The position numbers were made by a program, and so were the translations under genes. From Bryobacteraceae bacterium (GTDB lineage Bacteria; Acidobacteriota; Terriglobia; Bryobacterales; Bryobacteraceae), in assembly GCA_025350445.1 (NCBI GenBank), contig JANXXV010000081.1, positions 1 through 12,960 of the forward strand: DNA of 12,960 bases, in the 5' to 3' direction. Under the pieces are notes generated by a model. That model made no database searches. It saw nothing but the letters and a program-made list of their open reading frames with translations, and had not been told where the DNA came from. Positions 7,270 through 12,960 of this stretch are shown here, one piece after another (the first letter of the stretch is position 1; the number at the start of each line of letters is the position of its first letter).

Positions 7270-8739
7270 CTACACGCCGGCCAATTCCCGGCTTTCCGCG
7301 GCGCGTTCGGAGGCGCCCACCATTTCCACCAGTTGCTGGACCACATGAGCCATAGTTTCGGCCTGCGATGACATCGTCTCGCTGGCGGAGGCGCTTTCTT
7401 CCGCGTTGGCGGCGGCTTGCTGCGTCACCTGCTCCATTTGCGTCATGGCGCCGGCGATGTGTTCGATGCCCTTGGCCTGTTCCTGGCTGCCGGAGTTGAC
7501 CTCACCCACCAACCGCTTCACCTCGATGGTGCTTTGCGTAATGCTCTTGATTGCTTCCGCCATGCGGTTCAACTTCTGCGTGCCCTCGTTCGAGGTCCCG
7601 ATCGATTCCTCGATCAACGCTTCGGTATCGCTGGCGGCGCGGGCGCAGCGTTGGGCCAGATTTCGCACTTCATCGGCGACCACCGCAAAGCCCATGCCCG
7701 CCTCTCCGGCCCGAGCGGCTTCCACGGCGGCGTTGAGAGCGAGAATGTTGGTCTGGAACGAGATCTCGTCAATGACCTTGATAATCTTGGCGATTTTCTC
7801 GCTGGAGCCGTTGATATCCTTCATGCTGAGGACCATCTGGTCCAAGGTCTTGTTCGCTTCCGCAACGCGGCCGTCCACGGTGTCCATCAGCGTGGCAACC
7901 TGGCGCGTATTTGCGGCGTTTCTCTGTGTCATGGAGCTCATCTGTTGACTGGAAGCGGAAGTTTCTTCCAGCGAGCCGGCCTGGCGCGACATTCCTTGCG
8001 CGAGCGACTGGCTCGATTGGGAAATCTGGCTGGACGCATCGGAGACTTGCTCGGCACAAGATTCCATCTGCCAGGTAAGCCGCCGCAGGGTATGGGTGAT
8101 GGAGCGCACCAGCAGGATGACGCCGACGCCGACCGCTGCCGAAAGAGCGATCAGTAGCAGTGTGATCCAACGGCTGCCGGCCTTGGTGGATTCCGCTCCC
8201 TGGGCTACTGCCGCCAGTTGCTCGCCTTGCCCGTCCACCAGCTTCTTGGCGGATGCGCTCATTTCGATTAGCTTTGGGAGCAGCGTATCGTCAAACGACT
8301 TCAGCGCCAGGTCCATCTGCTGCTTGTCCAACATCTGGAGCAAAGTCTGGTGCGAGGTCTTGATTGAGGCATACTGATTTTGCAAAGCCTCCAGTTCGGC
8401 CTTGCTCTCGGTAGCATTCATTAGCGACTTGAACCTCTCAAGGTACTGTTCTACTCTGCCTTCGGCCGCTAGAAACTGGTGTTTGAATGCGTCCGCCTTT
8501 TCAGGCTGCTGCAATACGGTATTGAAGGCAATGCCGCGTTCCAAGGCGTTCATGTCCGCCGCGGTTGTACTGATTTGGCCCGCCAACAATTGCTTCCTGG
8601 CAATCGAATTGACGGCGTTGTCTAACTCGTTGCTGAGTCCGCTACTGACCTTCAGCGAGGTTAGTCCCATGATCAGCACCAGCGCGAGCATGGCGCTCGA
8701 ACTGAAAAACAGTTTCGTCCCTATCGTCGCTTTCCTCAT
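7270..8739 (-). CDS. Methyl-accepting chemotaxis protein
   Basis: This is a transmembrane chemoreceptor of 489 residues that would control the CheA kinase. Membrane helix 1 is at about 8-28 and helix 2 at about 191-213. The roughly 160 helical residues between them fit a four-helix-bundle periplasmic sensor (4HB type). After helix 2 there are only about 20 residues ([11 protein letters not shown]...) before the signalling helix begins, so a full HAMP domain is missing or reduced. The cytoplasmic hairpin tip, the most conserved part of these proteins, is clear from residue 323 on: [20 protein letters not shown] followed by [17 protein letters not shown]. Glutamine- and glutamate-rich stretches such as [13 protein letters not shown] are likely methylation regions. 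There is no C-terminal CheR-binding pentapeptide (it ends RELAGV). No other che gene is near. It lies in a probable four-gene transcript. The ligand is unknown. Confidence 0.93.
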   Translation of the reverse strand: MRKATIGTKLFFSSSAMLALVLIMGLTSLKVSSGLSNELDNAVNSIARKQLLAGQISTTAADMNALERGIAFNTVLQQPEKADAFKHQFLAAEGRVEQYLERFKSLMNATESKAELEALQNQYASIKTSHQTLLQMLDKQQMDLALKSFDDTLLPKLIEMSASAKKLVDGQGEQLAAVAQGAESTKAGSRWITLLLIALSAAVGVGVILLVRSITHTLRRLTWQMESCAEQVSDASSQISQSSQSLAQGMSRQAGSLEETSASSQQMSSMTQRNAANTRQVATLMDTVDGRVAEANKTLDQMVLSMKDINGSSEKIAKIIKVIDEISFQTNILALNAAVEAARAGEAGMGFAVVADEVRNLAQRCARAASDTEALIEESIGTSNEGTQKLNRMAEAIKSITQSTIEVKRLVGEVNSGSQEQAKGIEHIAGAMTQMEQVTQQAAANAEESASASETMSSQAETMAHVVQQLVEMVGASERAAESRELAGV

Positions 8740-8787
8740 TACGTCGTTGTCTCCCTGCCGTTCTTCTTTAAGTGAGTTGTATCGGTA

Positions 8788-9153
8788 TTACGGTTTGAAA
8801 TCAAAAGTGAGTGTCGCGATGGCCCGGGAGGGTTCGCCGTTTTCTGTAAACGGAGTGAATTTCCATTTCTTCACCGCGTTTACAGTGGAACCGGTCAGGA
8901 GCGGATTCCCAGTCAGCACTTTCACGGTTTCCACGCTTCCGTCGGTGCCAACGGTCGCCTCCACTTCCACTTTTCCGACGACCTTCATCTGGCGGGCGAC
9001 GGTCGAATACTCCGGAGTGGGCTTAGTCAATGCCGACTTTACGGCTTCCGCCGTGGTGACGCGGACTTCAGCGAATAGGGCTGGCGCAAGGGCCAGTGCG
9101 ATGCAAATTGCCTTGAGCTTGGTTGTCTTAAGCTTCGAATTGGATGAGAACAA
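8788..9153 (-). CDS. Small exported TonB C-terminal domain protein
   Basis: The protein has 121 residues. A basic N-terminus (SKLKTTKLK) leads into a hydrophobic signal (AICIALALAPALFA, ending near residue 28). Residues 45-118 form a TonB_C-type fold: PEYSTVARQ, then GKVEVEATVGTDGSVETVKV, and AVKKWKFTPFTENG. The proline-rich spacer and permanent membrane anchor of true TonB are missing, so it is probably not a classical energy transducer. Such stand-alone domains are frequent in acidobacteria and related phyla and have no firm role. The start is the TTG at 9153: no in-frame ATG lies near, and AGGAGG stands eight bases upstream. It sits between the HTH-TPR gene (36 bases) and the chemoreceptor gene (48 bases). 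Confidence 0.83.
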   Translation of the reverse strand: MFSSNSKLKTTKLKAICIALALAPALFAEVRVTTAEAVKSALTKPTPEYSTVARQMKVVGKVEVEATVGTDGSVETVKVLTGNPLLTGSTVNAVKKWKFTPFTENGEPSRAIATLTFDFKP

Positions 9154-9161
9154 GATAAATT

Positions 9162-9181
9162 CCTCCTGACGAAAAGTCGTC
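9162..9181 (-). promoter_or_regulatory. Strong ribosome binding site with a small hairpin before the TonB_C gene
   Basis: On the minus strand AGGAGG (9162-9167) is eight bases before TTG at 9153 and decides that unusual start. Directly upstream, GACGA and TCGTC (9168-9181) can form a five-base-pair stem with a four-base loop. The stem does not cover the binding site. It might mark an mRNA processing point, but that is speculation. Confidence 0.65.
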
Positions 9182-9189
9182 TAGAGGGC

Positions 9190-10131
9190 TTATCGGCGTG
9201 GACGGGTGAAGTTTGAATCGGAGTCTTGGCGGCTTCGGCCTTCGAGAACGGTGGAGGTCCGCAGCTTACTCAATTCCCGCCGCGCAATGGCGCCCCAGGC
9301 GCTGGAAGGGTCCAACTTGAGATATATCTTCCAGTGCCGCACCGCCTCCATCACCTGTCCGCTGCCTTGAAAAAGGAGTGCCAGGTTATAGTGCGCGTCC
9401 GCATAATGGGGGTTCAGCGCCACCGCGCTGCTGTAATGGCTGGTCGCATTGGCATAGTCGCCTTTCTCATCATAAAGATTAGCGATGTTGAAATGCGCCA
9501 GCGCGTAGTCGGGATCGATGGCGAGGGCCGCTTTGTAGCAGGTTTCCGCCTGCGCCAGCGACCGCGCGTTAAAGTGGATGGTGCCCAGGTTCACCAGCGC
9601 TCCGGCCGAGGTGGAATCAAGTTTAGCGGCCGTCTCATACGCCTCAATGGCCTGCTCGATGGGCGCGCCGGCCTGTTCCAGTTCCAATCCCTTTTGAAAC
9701 CAACGCTCGGCGTTCTGGCGCTCCAACCGCTGGTCGTTCTTCGCACGGGCCGGGAACGACAGCAGCCGTTTCAACTCCGTCCGATCGAAATTGAACAGCA
9801 ACTGGCCGGAGACGGGCTCCATATGCTGACCGGAAATCTCCACCCGGATCCGTTTGCCGTCGGAAACCACTTTCAATTCCTTCAGCGGATCGGCGACGTT
9901 CCGCATCTTTTTGCGCAACGCAGCCAGCGCCAAGCGGATCTTGGCGGATGGTACGCGATCTTCGCGGAGTTTGGTGAGCGTGCGCAATCCAATCAGGTCG
10001 GAAAATACGAACTCGCTCAGCGGGCGAATCAGGTCGTGCCTCTCCCACCCGCGGAGCTGACGCTCGGATATCGACAGCAAGCGCAGAACTTCTTCCCGCG
10101 TGTAAACGTCCTTCGGAGCGAGCTGGGACAC
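9190..10131 (-). CDS. MerR-type helix-turn-helix protein with C-terminal TPR repeats
   Basis: The protein has 313 residues. Residues 9-75 read as a MerR-like winged helix: YTREEVLRLLSISERQLRGW, then ERHDLI, the FVFSDLIGLRTL helix, and a following long helix (PSAKIRLALAALRKK). The middle part (85-135) is beta-rich and not recognised. From about 142 to 277 there are four tetratricopeptide repeats, for example ALVNLGTIHFNARSLAQAETCYKAALAIDP, seen in pieces of that pattern, with the W/L/G/Y/A/F/A/P spacing typical of TPRs. The likely role is a DNA-binding protein whose TPRs bind a partner protein or a peptide. No metal- or drug-binding domain is present. The start is GTG at 10131: no in-frame ATG precedes the HTH and there is no Shine-Dalgarno. 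A promoter candidate ends eight bases upstream. It is the first gene of the minus-strand run and may control that run, feoAB, or both. Confidence 0.85.
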   Translation of the reverse strand: MSQLAPKDVYTREEVLRLLSISERQLRGWERHDLIRPLSEFVFSDLIGLRTLTKLREDRVPSAKIRLALAALRKKMRNVADPLKELKVVSDGKRIRVEISGQHMEPVSGQLLFNFDRTELKRLLSFPARAKNDQRLERQNAERWFQKGLELEQAGAPIEQAIEAYETAAKLDSTSAGALVNLGTIHFNARSLAQAETCYKAALAIDPDYALAHFNIANLYDEKGDYANATSHYSSAVALNPHYADAHYNLALLFQGSGQVMEAVRHWKIYLKLDPSSAWGAIARRELSKLRTSTVLEGRSRQDSDSNFTRPRR

Positions 10132-10138
10132 CGCACAA

Positions 10139-10165
10139 ATTTTAGCATGCGCCTGCTAATGTCAT
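10139..10165 (-). promoter_or_regulatory. Promoter candidate for the HTH-TPR gene run
   Basis: On the minus strand, ATGACA (10160-10165) and TAAAAT (10139-10144) each match their consensus hexamer in five of six positions. The spacer of 15 bases is short, but TGC precedes the -10 as an extended element. The GTG start at 10131 comes eight bases after the -10, so the transcript would begin at or next to the start codon, as in leaderless mRNAs. Confidence 0.45.
10142..10159. promoter_or_regulatory. Inverted repeat, operator candidate
   Basis: TTAGCA (10142-10147) and TGCTAA (10154-10159) form a perfect inverted repeat with a six-base centre. It covers the last bases of the -10 and the whole spacer of the minus-strand promoter. 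MerR-family regulators bind dyads between the -35 and -10, so autoregulation by the HTH-TPR protein is a reasonable guess. A second, weaker repeat (CCTGG/CCAGG, 10167-10181) lies next to it. Confidence 0.4.
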
Positions 10166-10262
10166 GCCTGGAATCCCCAGGTGCAGGAATTCACCAACTG
10201 GCGGGCGCTGGGCGGGAAACACAATGGCGCCTCAGAGCTTTACCTGGCGCATTTACGCGTGC

Positions 10263-10291
10263 TTGACAGAGGGATTTTCGCGCCTCATACT
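10263..10291 (+). promoter_or_regulatory. Sigma-70-type promoter candidate for feoAB, probably leaderless
   Basis: A perfect TTGACA (10263-10268) is followed after 17 bases by CATACT (10286-10291), four of six to TATAAT. The ATG of feoA is at 10300, eight bases after the -10, so RNA would begin at or just before the start codon. No Fur-type box (GATAATGATAATCATTATC-like) is seen around it. Confidence 0.6.
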
Positions 10292-10299
10292 GAAGTGAG

Positions 10300-10575
10300 A
10301 TGCAACTCAGTGTCAAGAAGGGTAGAGCCCACTCCGGCCCCAAGCCGGTGGCGGGTAGGCTCTCTGAGTTGCTGGAAGGCGAAGAGGGGATACTCGAACG
10401 GATCGAACTTCCAGAGGCCGTCTCCCAGCGGCTGATGGAGTTGGGATTTATTCCGGGCACGCCGGTGACTGCCGCCAAGAGTGCCCCAGGGGGCGACCCC
10501 AGAGTTTTCAGAGTGGACGGTACCGAGATCGCACTCCGCAGGGAAACCGCGTTGCACCTCATTCTAAAACAGTAG
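10300..10575 (+). CDS. feoA: Ferrous iron transport protein A (FeoA)
   Basis: FeoA is a small cytoplasmic SH3-like protein that supports FeoB in ferrous iron uptake. This one has 91 residues, slightly longer than the usual 75-85 because of a basic N-terminal tail (about residues 1-16). The FeoA core follows: RLSELLEGEEGILERIEL, then RLMELGFIPGTPVTAAKSAPG, and GDPRVFRVDGTEIALRRETA. The G-F-I-P-G-T turn and the final ALR-E-A strand are family signatures. The start ATG at 10300 has only GAAG nearby and lies eight bases after the promoter -10. A later start is possible but none is an ATG with a binding site. feoB begins four bases after the stop, so the two are coupled. Confidence 0.92.
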   Translation: MQLSVKKGRAHSGPKPVAGRLSELLEGEEGILERIELPEAVSQRLMELGFIPGTPVTAAKSAPGGDPRVFRVDGTEIALRRETALHLILKQ

Positions 10576-10579
10576 CAAT

Positions 10580-12511
10580 ATGAGCGACTGCCATAGTTGC
10601 TCGATGAGTGGGTCCTTTCCGCCTCCCGCGGCAAAGCCGGACTCCCGCCATATGGTGGCGCTGGTGGGCCCGCCGAATTCCGGGAAGACCACCCTTTTCA
10701 ACCGCCTGACCGGATTGCGCCAGAAAGTGGCCAATTTCCCCGGGGTTACGGTGGAACAGCACACCGGCCGCGCCAGAATCTCCGCCCAGCGCGACGTGTT
10801 CCTGATCGATCTGCCGGGCATCTATAGCTTAAAGCCCTGCTCGGAGGACGAGCGCGTCACCCACGACGTGCTGTTGGGTACCATGCCGGGCACCTCCAAG
10901 CCGGACGCGGTGCTACTGATTTTGGACGCCACCAACCTGACGCGCCACCTTACGCTCGCTGTGCCTATTCTTAGCCTGAACCTGCCCACGCTGGTGATTC
11001 TGAACATGGCCGACGATCTGCGCAGCCGCGGCGGCGAAGTGGATGCGGCGGCGCTGGCGGCGCAACTGGGCGCTCCGGTTGCGCTGATCAGCGCGACCAC
11101 AGGCGAGGGCGTGGAGAAGATCTTCCAGTTTCTGGAAGGCACGGCCGCGGCGGATCACCGGCGCAGAGAACCGCTGCTGCAATTTCCCATCTTGCAGACC
11201 GTACCCAAATGCCGCCAATGGGCGGTGCAGGCCGGGCAAGGGTCGTCGTACCAGGCGCCCGCTCATTCGGCATGGACAAGGCGCCTCGACGCCGTCTTCC
11301 TGCACCCGGTTGCCGGTCCCATCGTATTTCTATTTGTAGTCATCGCCGTGTTCCAAACCATTTTCACCGGCGCCAAGCCGCTGATGGACGGCGTACAAAA
11401 TATGGTCACCAGCTCCGGCGCCCTGATCGCGAGGGTGCTGCCGGAATCCCTCTTCCGCTCACTCTTGATTGACGGCATCTGGAAGGGCGTTGGATCGGTC
11501 ATCGTATTTCTGCCGCAGATCCTGCTGCTGTTTCTTTTCATCGGCGTGTTGGAGGATTCCGGTTATCTGGCGCGTGCGGCGCTGATCGCCGATCGTTCCA
11601 TGCGGCGCGTTGGATTGCAGGGGAAATCGTTCATCCCGCTGCTTTCGGCCTACGCCTGCGCGGTGCCGGCGATTCTGGCCACGCGCACCATCGAGAACAA
11701 GCGGGATCGCATCGCCACCATCATGATTGCGCCTTTCATGACTTGCTCCGCCCGGCTTCCGGTGTACACGCTGCTGATTGCCGCTTTCATTCAGGACCGT
11801 CCGCTGCTGGGCAGCTTTCTGGGAATGCGCGCCGCCACCATGTTGGGACTCTACGTCCTGGGGTTCCTGGCGGCATTCGGAACCGCCCGGCTGCTGAAAT
11901 CGTCCGTTTTGCGGAGTGACCAAACGCCATTTCTGTTGGAGATGCCTCCGTATCGCTGGCCCACCCTGCGTTCGTTGGGGTTGCGGCTATACGATCGGGC
12001 CAAGGTGTTTCTGCATCGCGCGGGCACGGTTATCCTCCTGGTAGCCGTGGTCTTGTGGGCGCTAGGATCGCTGCCGCTCGAAAATGGAAAACCGCCCGCC
12101 ATTGAGAACAGCATCGTAGGAACTATCGGCAAGACGGTGGAGCCGTTGATCGCGCCGCTGGGCTTCAACTGGAAGATCGGCGTGGGTCTTATTACCTCCA
12201 TTGCGGCGCGCGAAGTGATTGTCGGTACACTGGGCACGCTTTACGGCATGGACAGCAACACGCAGTCGGTGGGATTACAGCAGGCATTGCAAAAAGACCT
12301 GACGCCCGGGGCAGCCGTGGCGCTGCTGATCTTTTTCGCTTTCGCCATGCAGTGCATGTCCACCATCGCCGTGGTGCGCCGGGAAACGGGCGGATGGGGT
12401 TGGCCCGCGGCGCAATTCGCCTACATGACGTTCCTGGCCTACCTTGGTGGATTCATCGCCAATCACGTGCTGTCCGGCGGCGGATCGCAGACCCTCGCGC
12501 TATTTCGATAG
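10580..12511 (+). CDS. feoB: Ferrous iron transport protein B (FeoB)
   Basis: FeoB is the inner-membrane ferrous iron permease with an N-terminal G-protein domain. The GTPase motifs are complete: GPPNSGKT at 30-37 (G1), NFPGVTVE with its Thr (G2), DLPG at 77-80 (G3), NMAD at 142-145 (G4) and SATTGEG at 171-177 (G5). The membrane part starts near residue 240 and shows about nine to ten hydrophobic segments in two Gate-type repeats. YACAVPAILATR (from 358) and TCSARLPVY (388-396) belong to the first, and AAREVIVGTLGTLYG and QCMSTIAVVRRETGG to the second. With 643 residues it is shorter than the roughly 700-770 of many FeoB proteins, mainly in the cytoplasmic linker after the G domain. An extra N-terminal stretch, MSDCHSCSMSG, carries a CxxC pair before the G domain. 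There is no visible Shine-Dalgarno, and coupling to feoA is likely. No feoC is seen. Confidence 0.95.
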   Translation: MSDCHSCSMSGSFPPPAAKPDSRHMVALVGPPNSGKTTLFNRLTGLRQKVANFPGVTVEQHTGRARISAQRDVFLIDLPGIYSLKPCSEDERVTHDVLLGTMPGTSKPDAVLLILDATNLTRHLTLAVPILSLNLPTLVILNMADDLRSRGGEVDAAALAAQLGAPVALISATTGEGVEKIFQFLEGTAAADHRRREPLLQFPILQTVPKCRQWAVQAGQGSSYQAPAHSAWTRRLDAVFLHPVAGPIVFLFVVIAVFQTIFTGAKPLMDGVQNMVTSSGALIARVLPESLFRSLLIDGIWKGVGSVIVFLPQILLLFLFIGVLEDSGYLARAALIADRSMRRVGLQGKSFIPLLSAYACAVPAILATRTIENKRDRIATIMIAPFMTCSARLPVYTLLIAAFIQDRPLLGSFLGMRAATMLGLYVLGFLAAFGTARLLKSSVLRSDQTPFLLEMPPYRWPTLRSLGLRLYDRAKVFLHRAGTVILLVAVVLWALGSLPLENGKPPAIENSIVGTIGKTVEPLIAPLGFNWKIGVGLITSIAAREVIVGTLGTLYGMDSNTQSVGLQQALQKDLTPGAAVALLIFFAFAMQCMSTIAVVRRETGGWGWPAAQFAYMTFLAYLGGFIANHVLSGGGSQTLALFR

Positions 12512-12515
12512 CGCG
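12496..12515 (+). terminator. UUCG-capped hairpin over the feoB stop codon
   Basis: CGCGCTAT (12496-12503) pairs perfectly with ATAGCGCG (12508-12515) around a TTCG loop. The stop codon TAG (12509-12511) lies inside the 3' arm. No T-run follows. It may act as a weak or rho-assisted terminator or as an RNA-stabilising end between feoB and trxB. Confidence 0.45.
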
Positions 12516-12573
12516 CTCGGGTAGTGAACTGCGAAACCCGGTTCGCGTGATACCCTGGAGGTTCATTTCAATC

Positions 12574-12960
12574 ATGCAAAATGTCATTATTATCGGCTCC
12601 GGCTGCGCGGGCAGCACTGCGGCAATCTATTCGGCCCGGGCTAATTTAAAGCCCAAGGTAATCGGCGGCCACGAACCCGGCGGGCAACTCTCCATGACCA
12701 CCATGGTGGAGAATTTTCCGGGTTTCCCGGAAGGCATCAACGGTCCGGACCTGGTGGAGAACATGCGCAAGCAAGCCGAGCATTTTGGGGCCGAATACGT
12801 TTACGGCTCGGTGATCGAGGCCGATCTTTCCAAGCGGCCGTTCCGGCTGAATATCGAAGGCGATTGGATGGAGACGCGGACGCTAATCGTCGCCTCGGGC
12901 GCGTCGGCGCGCTGGCTGAATCTGCCATCCGAACAGAAGTTGATTGGGCACGGCGTTAGT
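12574..12960 (+). CDS. trxB: Thioredoxin reductase, N-terminal part (runs off the right edge)
   Basis: Thioredoxin reductase is a cytoplasmic FAD enzyme that reduces thioredoxin with NADPH. The 129 codons in view cover the first FAD-binding half: GSGCAG at 8-13 (the dinucleotide fold, usually GSGPAG), then AAIYSARANL, GGQL at 36-39, ENFPGFPEGI from 46, and the second FAD motif IVASGASARWL at 105-115. The sequence ends at LIGHGVS, where the family normally continues into the CATCDG redox-active site, so the key cysteines are outside the window. Cys11 in place of Pro is the one visible deviation. The ATG at 12574 gives the expected N-terminus. GGAGG (12557-12561) is 12 bases upstream, a rather long spacer. 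The gene starts 62 bases after feoB and could share its transcript. Confidence 0.93.
   Translation, partial: MQNVIIIGSGCAGSTAAIYSARANLKPKVIGGHEPGGQLSMTTMVENFPGFPEGINGPDLVENMRKQAEHFGAEYVYGSVIEADLSKRPFRLNIEGDWMETRTLIVASGASARWLNLPSEQKLIGHGVS

Noticed and set aside
7417..8157. Plus-strand open frame of 246 codons opposite the chemoreceptor gene.
   Set aside because: The minus-strand product is an unmistakable chemoreceptor. This frame has the His, Gly and Arg bias of a GC-rich shadow and no motif.
8402..9169. Plus-strand open frame of 255 codons across the chemoreceptor start and the TonB_C gene.
   Set aside because: It spans two genes and their gap on the other strand, shows no domain pattern, and is a shadow of both.
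10182..10262. Fur box upstream of feoA.
   Set aside because: No stretch resembling the AT-rich Fur dyad is present. The region is GC-rich apart from short runs.
9226..10266. Plus-strand open frame of 346 codons opposite the HTH-TPR gene.
   Set aside because: The opposite strand encodes clear TPR repeats and an HTH. The regular repeats keep the antisense frame open by chance.
12525..12545. tRNA-like T-loop or hairpin (GCGAA...TTCGC) before trxB.
   Set aside because: The stem is only five base pairs with no acceptor or anticodon arm around it.

Overview
The window reads as GC-rich chromosomal DNA from an acidobacterium. The strongest hint is a secreted VWA protein of the type described as the 'VWFA-related Acidobacterial domain'. 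A DUF1800 protein, an exported RraA-like protein, a PEGA-type protein and a stand-alone TonB C-terminal protein fit the same picture. The placement rests on gene content recognised by eye, not on a search. I see no prophage, insertion sequence, CRISPR array, tRNA or rRNA.

Layout. (1) Positions 1-855, minus strand: the first 285 codons of selB, the selenocysteine elongation factor, running off the left edge. (2) 845-2883, plus strand: a secreted VWA protein whose start overlaps that of selB, then a membrane-anchored alpha/beta hydrolase 11 bases downstream. (3) 2887-3474, minus strand: an exported PEGA-like protein, convergent with the hydrolase and divergent from the next gene. (4) 3628-4373, plus strand: an aquaporin Z gene with one base missing near its start, closed by a strong intrinsic terminator. 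(5) 4483-6297, plus strand: an exported DUF1800 protein without the DUF1501 partner that often follows. (6) 10131 down to 6515, minus strand: a four-gene run of MerR-type HTH plus TPR protein, small TonB_C protein, methyl-accepting chemotaxis protein and exported RraA-family protein. (7) 10300-12511, plus strand: feoA-feoB, ferrous iron uptake, divergent from that run. (8) 12574 to the right edge: the first 129 codons of trxB, thioredoxin reductase, ending just before the redox-active CxxC would appear.

How the genes fit together. feoA and feoB form a clear transport operon. The minus-strand run looks co-transcribed, with gaps of 36, 48 and 26 bases, and joins a DNA-binding/TPR protein to a chemoreceptor and two exported proteins. 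Its joint function is unknown. An extended -10 in the last gap could also let the RraA gene be transcribed alone. The 168-base region between the run and feoA holds a promoter candidate for each direction, both placed so that transcription would begin almost at the start codon, plus an 18-base inverted repeat that could be an operator.

I found no clearly new system. The items most worth a second look are the divergent feoA/HTH-TPR control region, the four-gene run itself, the single-base frameshift in aqpZ, and the overlapping divergent starts of selB and the VWA gene.
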